Source: Streptomyces sp. NBC_00878 (lineage in GTDB: Bacteria > Actinomycetota > Actinomycetes > Streptomycetales > Streptomycetaceae). Taken from it: DNA of 64,000 nt. The DNA lies in assembly GCF_026341515.1 (NCBI RefSeq), contig NZ_JAPEOK010000001.1:1054001-1118000 (forward strand), read 5' to 3'. Shown here piece by piece: positions 7,881 to 16,061 of the stretch. The notes under the pieces are model-generated. The model worked only from the letters and a program-made list of their open reading frames with translations, made no database searches and had not been told where the DNA came from. The translations under genes and the position numbers were made by a program. Each line of letters begins with the position of its first letter. The stretch's first letter is position 1.

Positions 7881-8933
7881 TCACGCCGTGGCGGTGCTCC
7901 CGCGGAGGACCTCGCTCGCGGAACCGAGATGGCGTGCGAGGTCGCGGTACGACTCCAGGACCCCGGTCTCGACGTACGGGATGTCCCGCTCGGCGCAGAA
8001 CGCCTTGACGAGGGGGTACGCGTGCCGCAGGGCCGAGCGCGGCATGCCGGGGAACAGGTGGTGCTCGATCTGGTAGTTGAGGCCGCCGAAGAAGAAGTCG
8101 CCGACCAGGGAGGTGGGCAGGGTGCGGGCGGTGAGGACCTGCCTCTCCAGCCAGCTCCACTCCTTGCCGGCCCGGGTGGGCAGCCCCTTGTGGTTGACGG
8201 CGAAGCCCAGCCCGAGCAGATAGCCGAGGAGGATCTGGTGGACCGCCAGGAACAGCAGCGCGCTCGGCCAGGGCAGGAGCAGGAAGAGGGCGCCGAGGAA
8301 GAGCACCAGGTGCAGGGCCAGCAGTCCGCCCTCCAGGAGGGGCCGGCGCACGGCCCGCCTGCGCAGCGCGATGACCCCGGCGACGCGCAGGACCACGGCC
8401 TCAAGGCCCAGCAGCGGGAAGAACAGATAGCGCTGGTTGGTGGCGAGGAAGCGGGCGAATCCCGTACGGTCCTGCGCCTGTTCGGGCGCGAAGATGGCCT
8501 GGCGGCGCAGGATGTCCGGGTCGAGTTCCAGGTGGTTGGGGTGGTTGTGGTGCCGGTTGTGGTGCTGCTCCCACCAGCCGAAGCACACTCCGAGCATGAG
8601 GTTGCCGTGGATCAGGCCGAGGGCCCGGATGTACCGTCGGGAGCGGGTGATCTGCCGGTGTCCGGCGTCGTGCAGGAGGAAGGCGAGCTGTTCGTGCCAG
8701 ACCGCGAGCCAGACCGCGGCCAGGACCATCTGCCACCAGGAGCCGTCGCCGAGCGCGAGAGCCGCCCAGCCGACGGCGTTCATCAGCCAGACCACCGCGA
8801 TCCCGGTCACGTACTGGCCCTTGCGGGCCCGCATCAGCCCGGCGTCCGTGACGCGCCGGGTCAGTTCACGGAAGTCCTCCTCCATCGAACCGGGTTCGTA
8901 CGGTGAGGAGTTGACCGCCGGGCTGTCGGACAT
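7881..8933 (-). CDS. Membrane fatty acid desaturase
   Basis: A 350-aa integral-membrane diiron desaturase. Three histidine boxes are visible: HDAGH near residue 88, HHNRHHNH near 123, and QIEHHLFP near 290, a front-end/acyl-lipid-type third box with Q in place of the first H. Hydrophobic pairs between the boxes form about four membrane spans. The family inserts double bases of unsaturation into acyl chains. As the last gene of the leftward operon it could desaturate the alkyl tail of the proposed azoxy product, since azoxy-alkenes are known from Streptomyces. It is 78 bp downstream of the diiron protein gene. Confidence 0.87.
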   Translation of the reverse strand: MSDSPAVNSSPYEPGSMEEDFRELTRRVTDAGLMRARKGQYVTGIAVVWLMNAVGWAALALGDGSWWQMVLAAVWLAVWHEQLAFLLHDAGHRQITRSRRYIRALGLIHGNLMLGVCFGWWEQHHNRHHNHPNHLELDPDILRRQAIFAPEQAQDRTGFARFLATNQRYLFFPLLGLEAVVLRVAGVIALRRRAVRRPLLEGGLLALHLVLFLGALFLLLPWPSALLFLAVHQILLGYLLGLGFAVNHKGLPTRAGKEWSWLERQVLTARTLPTSLVGDFFFGGLNYQIEHHLFPGMPRSALRHAYPLVKAFCAERDIPYVETGVLESYRDLARHLGSASEVLRGSTATA

Positions 8934-9011
8934 CGGTGTACCACCGAACCTTTCGTACGGGTAAGTGCTGCGAGCCTTCTCCGCCTTGTGCTGCTGTCGG
9001 GGCGTCGGGCG

Positions 9012-9971
9012 TCACGGGGTCAGGCCCATGTCGGCGAGCCGGGCCTGCTGGGTGGTGCGCGCCCATTCGGCGGCGGTCAGCATCCGCTCCTCGGGGGTGG
9101 TGTCGACGAGGCGGCGGCCCGGCCACAGTTCGTAGTCGCCGGCGAGGTCGCGGTGCTGTTCCAGGCCCTGCTGGTAGAGCAGCTCCCGGCGGAAGGTCAA
9201 CTGCTGCACGGGCAGCCGGGACCACAACTCCATGCCGCGCGCGATCAGTTCGCGGATGCGGTCCGCTTCCTCGGGGTGGCGCCGCAGATGGCGCCGGACG
9301 ATGGTGCTGCCCACCGACAGATGCCGGATCTCGTCGATGCCGGCCGCGCGCTCGATCTCGGCGGCCGGGGGGTCGAAGGGCCGCCATTTGCGCTCGCTCA
9401 GCTCGGCGGTGGGCGCGAGGACGCCTTCGACGAGGACGGTCAGGGTGATCACGCCGCCGATGTAGTCCCGGTCGTTCTCCAGGACGGACAGCCCGAACTC
9501 CTCCAGCGGGACCAGGACCGCGTCCCGGTCGGCGCCGGCGAGCGACTCCATCGTGGCTTCCAACTGGTCGTACGGTACGCCCAGTTCGAGCAGGTGCCCG
9601 CGGAAGGCGTAGGCGTGCCGGGCCTCGTCCGCCAGCTGGGTGGTGTAGAAGTCCATCCCGGCGAGGTCGGGGGCGTACGCGACGAGGAAGGAGATGGCCC
9701 GGGTCGCCTTCTCCTCGGCCATCGAGCGGAAGGCGAGTTCCGCCATGACGGCCTGCCGCAGCGGGCCCTCCGCCAGCATGTGGTCCGGCACGGGTACGTC
9801 CGGCGAGCGACCCATCGGATCACCGCCGAGGGTGCCTTCGGGCACGGCCCGGAACCAGTAGCCGAGGTCGCAGTACTCGGGAGTGAGCTCGGTGTGCAGC
9901 GCGCCTTCCAGGAGGTTGGGGGCGCGATGGCGGTCGGCTTCCGCCGGGATCTTCGAAGCGAACGTGGTCAT
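9012..9971 (-). CDS. Ferritin-like diiron protein, VlmB-like
   Basis: A 319-aa soluble helical protein with a ferritin-like diiron pattern: a glutamate in FRSMAEEKATRA, an ExxH in DEARHAYAF (near residue 114), a second glutamate in LTVLVEGVLAP and a second ExxH in GIDEIRHLSVG. It resembles the VlmB group. As I recall the literature, VlmB of the valanimycin pathway is a non-heme diiron enzyme that oxidises a hydrazine intermediate to the azoxy group. Neighbours include a VlmA-like transferase and a VlmO-like membrane protein, which supports this role. The ATG at 9971 follows a GGAAAGG site. Another diiron N-oxygenase activity is the main alternative. Confidence 0.72.
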   Translation of the reverse strand: MTTFASKIPAEADRHRAPNLLEGALHTELTPEYCDLGYWFRAVPEGTLGGDPMGRSPDVPVPDHMLAEGPLRQAVMAELAFRSMAEEKATRAISFLVAYAPDLAGMDFYTTQLADEARHAYAFRGHLLELGVPYDQLEATMESLAGADRDAVLVPLEEFGLSVLENDRDYIGGVITLTVLVEGVLAPTAELSERKWRPFDPPAAEIERAAGIDEIRHLSVGSTIVRRHLRRHPEEADRIRELIARGMELWSRLPVQQLTFRRELLYQQGLEQHRDLAGDYELWPGRRLVDTTPEERMLTAAEWARTTQQARLADMGLTP

Positions 9972-10019
9972 GTCGGCCTTTCCGGGGCAGGGGCTTTCGC
10001 CCGTCGGGGGGTTGGGTTT

Positions 10020-10101
10020 CGAATCGGCGTGAACTTTGAGGTCTCGAATGGGCGTGGACCATGGGGTCTCGCATCGGCGTGGACCGCGGATCGGCGTGCT
10101 G
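10020..10101. repeat. Four imperfect direct repeats upstream of the diiron gene
   Basis: Units resembling CGNATCGGCGTGGAC begin at 10020, 10045, 10070 and 10087 (steps 25, 25 and 17). They fill the only sizeable gap inside the leftward operon, between the DUF2156 gene and the diiron gene, and could be regulator sites. Confidence 0.6.
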
Positions 10102-11118
10102 TCAGACCGACTTGGTGAGGCGCATCAGCCGCCAGACGGCGGCGGGGCTCACGCCGCCCTGGAACGCCAGGTACTCCGGTTCGATGAGCTGCGGCCGCCA
10201 TTTGAGCTTGAAGGACTCCTGGGCGGCGGCCGGATAGACCGCCTGTCCCTTGGCCGCCAGCAGTTCCACGCAGCGGCGCAGTACGCGGCTGGCCGGACCG
10301 GGCTCGGCCGCGTCGGGGCGGAGGTGGACGAACGGGGTGAACCCGAGGTGGAGCCAGCCGCAGCCCTCGTCCTGGAACTGCCGCAGGGCGGTGGCGAACA
10401 TCAGCTCCACCGTGCCGGGCGGGGCGTCCGGCAAGCGCCGGGTCAGGTCGTAGAGCCGGCCCGCCCGCTCACCGAACACCGGCGAGTACGACACGTACCC
10501 GACGGTCCGTCCCTCGTGGAGGGCGGTGAACAGGCGCCGGTGCGGTGCGCCCGGGCCGCCGCGTTCGCCGATGAGGAAGTCGAGCTCCTTGACGTGGCGG
10601 CCCTTGGCTCGCAACCATGCGGCGTCCACCGCGTCGAGGGCGGCGCCGACCTCCTCGCCGTCCCGCTCGCCCCCGGGCACCTCGGTGACGGTCACGCCTT
10701 CTCTGCGGGCCCGGTTGACCATGTTGCGGACCTTCACCATGCGCTGGCCGCCGAGACTGTAGCCGTCCAGCGCGATACTGAAGGAGGCGCCGAACCGGTT
10801 GACGACGAAGCCGTGCCGGGCGTGCAACTCGGCATCGGCGCGGGAGAGTTGGACGGCGGTGACCCGGCGGCCCTCGTCGTCGGCCCGCGCCAGCAGCGCG
10901 CCCAGCAGCCGCTCCTGGTCCGGGGCCGCGCAGACGGGACCGCCCAGCTGGAACAGATGCCGCCGCCCGCCCTCCCGGTAGGGAACGAACCCGTCGACGC
11001 CGTCCGCGTGGAAGCGCTGATTGCCGCGGTTCATCGCGAGGAACGCGCTGCTGTGGCTGCCGTGCCGACGCAGCATCTCGTAGGCCTCCGTGTCCGCGAG
11101 TGCCCGTACGGGGCTCAC
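10102..11118 (-). CDS. DUF2156 / MprF-type aminoacyl-tRNA-dependent transferase, VlmA-like
   Basis: A 338-aa soluble double-GNAT protein of the phosphatidylglycerol-lysyltransferase C-terminal (DUF2156) family. Visible features are FLAMNRGNQRFHADGVDGFVPYR at the start, MVNRARREGVTV in the middle and SFKLKWRPQLIEPEYLAF at the end, the typical closing motif. Family members move an aminoacyl group from a charged tRNA to an acceptor; MprF carries this domain behind a membrane flippase, absent here. In the valanimycin pathway VlmA transfers serine from seryl-tRNA to a hydroxylamine, the step inferred here. The GTG start overlaps the preceding stop by four bases. Confidence 0.75.
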   Translation of the reverse strand: MSPVRALADTEAYEMLRRHGSHSSAFLAMNRGNQRFHADGVDGFVPYREGGRRHLFQLGGPVCAAPDQERLLGALLARADDEGRRVTAVQLSRADAELHARHGFVVNRFGASFSIALDGYSLGGQRMVKVRNMVNRARREGVTVTEVPGGERDGEEVGAALDAVDAAWLRAKGRHVKELDFLIGERGGPGAPHRRLFTALHEGRTVGYVSYSPVFGERAGRLYDLTRRLPDAPPGTVELMFATALRQFQDEGCGWLHLGFTPFVHLRPDAAEPGPASRVLRRCVELLAAKGQAVYPAAAQESFKLKWRPQLIEPEYLAFQGGVSPAAVWRLMRLTKSV

Positions 11119-11615
11119 CGGGCCGCCGCCGTGCGTGCTTCGTGCGTCTCACGCGCTTCGTGCCACGGAACGGTCGCGAAGTCCCGTAACGCGCTCTGGA
11201 CGGAGGGATGGGGCACGGGCTCGAAGGACACGGTGAACGACTTGGCGAAGTTGCCGAACAGCGCGCGGTCCCCGAAGAGATGGATGGGCAGGACCAGCAG
11301 CGCCCACTCCCAGCCGGACACCAGCACCCAGACGCCGAGGACCGCGCCCTGCACGCTCAGGCTGTGCATGGTGTTGTAGAGGACGTAGTAGACGCGGGAG
11401 ACGCGCAGATCGGGGCTGCGGTGGTAGGCGATCGCCCCGGGGACGTAGCCGATGACGTCGACGTACGCGAAGAGGACGACGGCGACCCACCAGCGCACGT
11501 CGTCCAGGTGCGCGAGGAAGAAGCCGGTGGCGACCAGCAGCCCGAGCAGGTACTCCAGGCGCAGCAGCCGGTAGGTGGTGGGGGTCTGGCAGAGGTTGTG
11601 TCCGTCCACGGTCAC
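11115..11615 (-). CDS. Small polytopic membrane protein, VlmO-like
   Basis: A 166-aa protein with about four hydrophobic helices and conserved-looking polar residues near their ends: AYHRSPDLR, NTMHSLSVQG and PIHLFGDRALFGN. Size, histidine placement and position (coupled by 4-bp overlaps to both the methyltransferase and the VlmA-like gene) suggest the VlmO-type membrane enzyme. As I recall, VlmO rearranges an O-seryl hydroxylamine ester to an N-N bonded hydrazine. I could not check identity, so the assignment rests on context as much as sequence. A transporter role looks unlikely for so small a protein. Confidence 0.55.
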   Translation of the reverse strand: MTVDGHNLCQTPTTYRLLRLEYLLGLLVATGFFLAHLDDVRWWVAVVLFAYVDVIGYVPGAIAYHRSPDLRVSRVYYVLYNTMHSLSVQGAVLGVWVLVSGWEWALLVLPIHLFGDRALFGNFAKSFTVSFEPVPHPSVQSALRDFATVPWHEARETHEARTAAAR

Positions 11616-12565
11616 CGCCCGAGGGGCGGGATCGGGGCACCCGGCGCATCGACTGCCGGGCGGGTCGCGGTCACCAGGATCATGCTCTCCTTCTCAAGAC
11701 CCGGGAACGCCGCCAGATGCGGGGTGAACCGCTCGACCGCGTACGGCAGTGTCAGCAGGTCGGCGACCCGGGCCCGCCAGCCGTGGTCGCCCCACCAGTA
11801 CTCGGCGTCGGCGAGGTGCCAGACCCAGGGGGTGCCGGAGCCGGACAGGGCCTCCAGCCAGGGCTTGACGAAGGGCGAGTCGGCGGCGTCGGCGTTCAGG
11901 CACTCGGCGCCGAGGGTGCTGCCCGGCGCGGACAGCTCGCCGACCGTGCCGACCAGGCGTTCCACGGCTTCCGGGTCGAGGTAGTAGAGCAGTCCCTCGC
12001 ACAGCCAGGCGGTGGGGCGGCTCGGGTCGAAACCGGCGGTGAGCAGCGCCTCCCGCCAGGCACCGAGCAGGTCGGCGGTGACGGCGGTGCGGCGGGCGGT
12101 GCCGGGGGTGCGGCCCGCGAGGACCCGCGCCTTGAAGGCGTGTACGGCCGGCAGGTCGACCTCGAAGACGTGGGTTCCGGCGGGCCAGTCGAGCCGGTAC
12201 GCGCGGGTGTCCAACCCGGCTCCCAACATGACCACTTGACGGCATCCGGCCCGGGCGGCGGCGAGCAGGTGGTCGTCGAAGAAGCGGGTGCGGACGGCCA
12301 GCCAGTCGGGCAGCAGCTTCTGCAGGGCGCCTGATCCGGGAGGCGCGCCGGCCGGTCCGGCGGAGGCCAGGAACTCGGCCGCCAGGGGGTCCTGGAAGAG
12401 CGCGTCGGCCCGGCCGGTTTCGTGGGCCCGCATACGGACGGTCCACAGGGCGGTCTCCGAGACTCCGCCCAGCGGTGTGCCGGCGGTGGCGCAGGCCGCG
12501 GCGGCGGCACGCGGGGTCGCGTCCTGCGAGGGGTCGTGATGCGGCACGGGCAAGGACGTGGGCAC
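11612..12565 (-). CDS. Class I SAM-dependent methyltransferase (PPM/TIGR00027-like)
   Basis: A 317-aa protein. Motif I is VVMLGAGLDTRAYRL, followed by HVFEVDLPAVHAFKARVL and WLCEGLLYYLDPEAVERLV, characteristic of the leucine-carboxyl-methyltransferase-related family often found in actinobacterial secondary metabolism. It heads the leftward operon and overlaps the VlmO-like gene by four bases. A terminal O-methylation, for example methyl-ester formation on a seryl-derived carboxylate as proposed for azodyrecin, would fit; this is inference. The GTG start at 12565 follows an AAGGA site. Confidence 0.82.
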   Translation of the reverse strand: MPTSLPVPHHDPSQDATPRAAAAACATAGTPLGGVSETALWTVRMRAHETGRADALFQDPLAAEFLASAGPAGAPPGSGALQKLLPDWLAVRTRFFDDHLLAAARAGCRQVVMLGAGLDTRAYRLDWPAGTHVFEVDLPAVHAFKARVLAGRTPGTARRTAVTADLLGAWREALLTAGFDPSRPTAWLCEGLLYYLDPEAVERLVGTVGELSAPGSTLGAECLNADAADSPFVKPWLEALSGSGTPWVWHLADAEYWWGDHGWRARVADLLTLPYAVERFTPHLAAFPGLEKESMILVTATRPAVDAPGAPIPPLGR

Positions 12566-12866
12566 AGGTGTGTCCTTCGTTCGGTGAAGCTGACGGTGAC
12601 GGTGACGGTGACGGTGACGGTGAATGGCAACGGGCAGTGGTCGGTGCGGAGTTGGGGCGGGCGGGGCGATCTCAGCGGCATGCGCCGAAGTGTCGGCGGG
12701 ATGCGCGGCGGGGTCGGAGGGATCGGAGGGATACGCGGGGAGGGGCGGCGGGACACGCGGGGACGTCAGCCGGGTGCGCGGCGTCGGGCGTGGTGAGCGG
12801 GGGCGTCAGCGGCGTGCGTGGCGTCGGGCGCGGTGCGCTGCGGCATCAGCGAGGTGCGCGGCGGCG
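12566..12866. other. 301-bp gap: promoter region of the leftward operon with simple repeats
   Basis: No gene is visible. The part nearest the methyltransferase holds (TGACGG)5 at 12591-12620. The remainder is a low-complexity mix of GATCGGAGG-type and GCGTCAGCGG-type imperfect repeats up to the kinase-like gene stop. The leftward operon promoter must lie here. Confidence 0.7.
12591..12620. repeat. Hexanucleotide microsatellite (TGACGG)5
   Basis: Five exact tandem copies of TGACGG end at 12620, about 26 bp upstream of the methyltransferase start, inside the likely leader or promoter of the leftward operon. Confidence 0.95.
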
Positions 12867-14426
12867 TCAGCGGGTGGCGCGGCGGCGGTCGAGCAGCAGG
12901 GCTGCCGCGCCCAGTGCCATCAGGCCGCGCGAGGGCGACCAGGATCGGTGCCCGCCCATGGCGGCGGGCGTATGCGGCTCATGGAGCTGGAGCGCGAACT
13001 GGCGGTTGGCGGCGTCGGAGAGCAGTCCGCGCCACTGCTCGGGGGCCGACGCGGCGGCGGACAGCAGGTCCATCGTGTTGCGGGCGACCTGGTCCAGGGA
13101 GAAGTACTCGCGGATGAGGGCCATGATGATGCCGCGCGCCTCCGCCTTGAACACCTCCGCGAGGGCGATGTCCGGTGCGAGGCAGCGCACCGAACCCTCC
13201 AGGTTCGCGAAGGACTTGCCGAGCAGGGAGATGGCGGGCGCCGAGCCGATGCCTCGCCGGGTCGCCTTCTCCAGGACGGTGGTCAGGGACACCCCGAAGT
13301 TGATGTCCTCCAGGGAGGCCGTGGCGACCTTCGGGACCAGCGCGGCCATGTCGGCGGCGAACGCCGGCAGGTTCGACCAGGCGGTGACCCGGCCCATGTC
13401 GGCCCAGGCATGGGCGAGGCCGTGGCCGTCGTTCTGGGCGATGGCCATGAGGAGCGGCAGCAGTTGCAGGCTCGTGCGGCGGTCGAGGCGGCCGGTCATC
13501 CCCCAGTCGATGAGCGTGGCCGGGCCGCCGGGCTGCGCGAAGACGTTGCCCGCGTGCGGGTCGGCGTGGAACATCCGGTCGACGAAGTAGCCCCGGTACA
13601 TGAACCGCAGCAGGTCCTTGCCGATGTCCGTGCGCTCGCGGTCGCTGAACCGGGCGCGGTCGAGGTGGCGTACGGACGCGCCGGGGGCCAGCGACTGGAC
13701 GAGTACCTTCGGGGTGGCGTGGAGGACGCGGGGCACGTCCAGGGTCGGGTAGCGGCGGATGTTCTCGCGGGCCTCGTCCATGTTGCGGGCCTCGCCGGTG
13801 AAGTCGAGTTCGGGTTCCATCGCGTCGAAGATGGAGCCGAGCATCGCCTCCACGTCGATGACCTCGTTGAAGCGGGGTGCCGTCCGGGCGACGATCCTGG
13901 ACGCCTTGCGCATCAGGGCCATGTCCGCGTGGACCGTGTCCCGGATGCCGGGCCGCTGGACCTTCACCACGGCGGGCCGACCGCCGGGCAGGGTGACCCG
14001 GTACACCTGTGCCAGGGAGGCCGCCCCGAGCGGGCGGGTCGTGTCGATGTCGTCGAAGCGCAGCTTCCAGTCCGCGCCGAGCTCGTCCCGGAGTACGGGT
14101 TCGAAGACGGAGAACGGCTGGACGTCGACCTGGTCGTGGAGGTTCTGCAGCTCGGCGATCATGGATGCGGGCACCATGTCGGGCCGGGTCGAGAGGATCT
14201 GACCGAGCTTCACATAGAACGGGCCGAGGCTTTCGAGAGCGTGCCGCACCGCCTTGGCGCGGCGCGACCCGTCCCCGGCGGAGGTCTCGCCGTCCACCGG
14301 GGACGGGTCGCGCCTGGCCCGCCGACGCTCCCGCGCCACCTGTCCGACCTCGTCGGCGACGAGGCTTCCGAGCACCTTCACCACCAGCCGAAGCCGACTG
14401 CCGAGCATGGCACCCATGGATGACAA
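12867..14426 (-). CDS. AarF/UbiB/ABC1-family kinase-like protein
   Basis: A 519-aa atypical kinase. The ABC1 signature is YVKLGQ (KxGQ), the nucleotide-loop alanines are in LGAASLAQVY, and catalytic/metal residues lie in FHADPHAGN and the DWG (DFG-equivalent) of LIDWGMTGRLD. A C-terminal hydrophobic helix flanked by RRR probably anchors it in the membrane. UbiB/ABC1 proteins are ATPases supporting isoprenoid-quinone or lipid metabolism. It lies 117 bp after the ANPLAAL-repeat gene and in the same direction as it and the ECF sigma gene, so the three may form one operon. Its target is unknown. Confidence 0.87.
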   Translation of the reverse strand: MSSMGAMLGSRLRLVVKVLGSLVADEVGQVARERRRARRDPSPVDGETSAGDGSRRAKAVRHALESLGPFYVKLGQILSTRPDMVPASMIAELQNLHDQVDVQPFSVFEPVLRDELGADWKLRFDDIDTTRPLGAASLAQVYRVTLPGGRPAVVKVQRPGIRDTVHADMALMRKASRIVARTAPRFNEVIDVEAMLGSIFDAMEPELDFTGEARNMDEARENIRRYPTLDVPRVLHATPKVLVQSLAPGASVRHLDRARFSDRERTDIGKDLLRFMYRGYFVDRMFHADPHAGNVFAQPGGPATLIDWGMTGRLDRRTSLQLLPLLMAIAQNDGHGLAHAWADMGRVTAWSNLPAFAADMAALVPKVATASLEDINFGVSLTTVLEKATRRGIGSAPAISLLGKSFANLEGSVRCLAPDIALAEVFKAEARGIIMALIREYFSLDQVARNTMDLLSAAASAPEQWRGLLSDAANRQFALQLHEPHTPAAMGGHRSWSPSRGLMALGAAALLLDRRRATR

Positions 14427-14543
14427 CCTCCTTGTGCCTGACGAGTTCTGACGGTCATGTACGCGGTTCTCCGACGGCGCCTGCCGGTGCCCCGGAGTGG
14501 GCGGCGCCCTGGCGCCGGCGGTGCGCGCCTGCTCAGGCGGTGA

Positions 14544-15116
14544 TCAGGTCCCCTTCCTCGCGGCCGGTGCGCGACCGCCGCCGGTCACGGCACCAGTGAG
14601 GCCCTGGACGTTCTCCAACACGCCGACCAACGTGCCGACGAGTTCGGAGAGTTGGGCGATCTGACGGGGCAGCGCGGCCAGCCCCTCCGCCATGTCGGCC
14701 GCTCCCGAAACGGCGGATGTCGCCCCGCCCGCGACCTGGCCGAGCGCGGCCAGCGGATTGGCTCCACCGACTCCACCGCCCGTGAGGGCCGCGAGCGGGT
14801 TGGGCGCCGCGCCGGCGAGCGCGGCGAGTGGATTCGCCGCACCGGACCCCGCCGCCGCGTTGGCGGCGTTCGCGAGGGCGGCCACGGGGTTGGCCACACC
14901 GCCCAGCGCCGACATGGCGCTGACCGTCCTCAGCACGTCACCCGGCAGTCCGTTAAGCGCCTGGTACGGATTCCCCGGGGTGAGCCAGTCCACGGAATCG
15001 GAATCGCCACCCTTCCGGTCGAGAATGTCGTCGAACGCCTTCTTCGTGCTGTCGGCGATGTCGCCGATGAAATCCTTGATCGTATCCTGGGTGTTGTTGT
15101 TCCTGCCCACGGGCAT
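14544..15116 (-). CDS. Small Ala/Gly/Leu-rich protein with ANPLAAL repeats
   Basis: A 190-aa protein of unknown function. The ATG at 15116 follows an AAAGGAAC site; the open frame upstream of it looks non-coding. Residues 1-45 are charged and helical (TIKDFIGDIADSTKKAFDDILDRKGG). The middle has four AxPLAAL-type repeats (ANPVAALANA, ANPLAALAGA, PNPLAALTGG, ANPLAALGQV). The end is an amphipathic helical segment (IAQLSELVGTLVGVLENVQGL) and a basic tail. There is no clear signal peptide. Repeats and hydrophobicity suggest a membrane-surface or lipid-associated protein. It sits between the sigma factor and the AarF-like gene. Confidence 0.7.
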   Translation of the reverse strand: MPVGRNNNTQDTIKDFIGDIADSTKKAFDDILDRKGGDSDSVDWLTPGNPYQALNGLPGDVLRTVSAMSALGGVANPVAALANAANAAAGSGAANPLAALAGAAPNPLAALTGGGVGGANPLAALGQVAGGATSAVSGAADMAEGLAALPRQIAQLSELVGTLVGVLENVQGLTGAVTGGGRAPAARKGT

Positions 15117-15218
15117 GTTCCTTTCCCTCGCACCTGCCTGAACTCCCGGAACTCGGGAGCCGTTCTGAGGCCCGCATGGGCGAAAACGAGCCACACGCGG
15201 GAAGAAGGCGGAAATCCG

Positions 15219-15797
15219 CTATGCCGCGACGCCGTCCAGGGCTTTGGCGCAGACCAGCCGAAGCCGCGCACGTCCGCGTGTGAACGCGCCCTCGGCCGCC
15301 TTGACCGAGATCTGGTGGATGCGGGCGAATTCCAGCGTGGAGATTCCATGGGCACGGGCCAGCACGACCTGTCGCTCCCGGCCCCGCAAGAGGTGCACCT
15401 GGCGGAGCAGCCAGCGCCCGAAGTCCTGGTCGCAGACGCCTTCGTCCGGCATCTCGGGCGTCCGCACGTCCGCGGCACGGGGCAGCAGCCGCCGGCTCCG
15501 CTCCAGCTCGCGGTAGTGGTCGACGCACAGCCGCAGGGCGACCGAGGTCAGAAAGGGACCGATCCGGTCCCGGTCCAGATCGCCGTACGCGGCGGCCCTC
15601 AGCATCGCTTCCTGTACGCAGTCCTCCGCGTCCTGCGCGGTGGGAAGCCGCCGGCGGACCAGCCTCATGAGTCTGTCGCGATGACCGGCGATTTCATCCC
15701 AGGATAACTCCCTTCGCATTTCTTCCTGGGACTCATGAATTTCCCGACCGACGATAGCGGACACACCTGAGCTGCCTACCGAATTCCTGTTTTCCAT
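15219..15797 (-). CDS. ECF-type RNA polymerase sigma factor
   Basis: About 192 aa. The region 2 helix reads DEIAGHRDRLMRLVRRRLPTAQDAEDCVQEAMLRA. After a variable linker, region 4 reads VHLLRGRERQVVLARAHGISTLEFARIHQISVKAAEGAFTRGRARL, a normal helix-turn-helix. The start is uncertain: ATG 15797 is used, but ATG 15719 has a better AGGAAG site and would still keep region 2. No anti-sigma gene is adjacent. It probably directs the two genes downstream and possibly itself. Confidence 0.88.
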   Translation of the reverse strand: MENRNSVGSSGVSAIVGREIHESQEEMRRELSWDEIAGHRDRLMRLVRRRLPTAQDAEDCVQEAMLRAAAYGDLDRDRIGPFLTSVALRLCVDHYRELERSRRLLPRAADVRTPEMPDEGVCDQDFGRWLLRQVHLLRGRERQVVLARAHGISTLEFARIHQISVKAAEGAFTRGRARLRLVCAKALDGVAA

Positions 15798-16061
15798 GGC
15801 CCCGAGACGATTTCCTGGTGCGACGTCGAATATTCGCACGGCTTATACCCAACCCGACGCGAAGGTTCCTTTCCGAGCCGGGAGAGCAGCAAACCAGGAC
15901 CATTGCCTTCCACTCATCCGCATGGAGAACGGACGATCATGTTCCGGTGCACTGGGAACCGTGCTACACATTTGTGTGCACGCGCAGGCGGCAGCGAACG
16001 CCTGCTGAAACGTCACAGCGACAAAGACGGTGGCTCCTGAGGCCCAGAAAAACCATCTGTA

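Noticed and set aside
2833..12565. Valanimycin cluster itself
   Set aside because: The thioester reductase, aminotransferase and desaturase point to a fatty-amine chain rather than valine-derived isobutylamine, and no decarboxylase or VlmL-like seryl-tRNA synthetase is seen.
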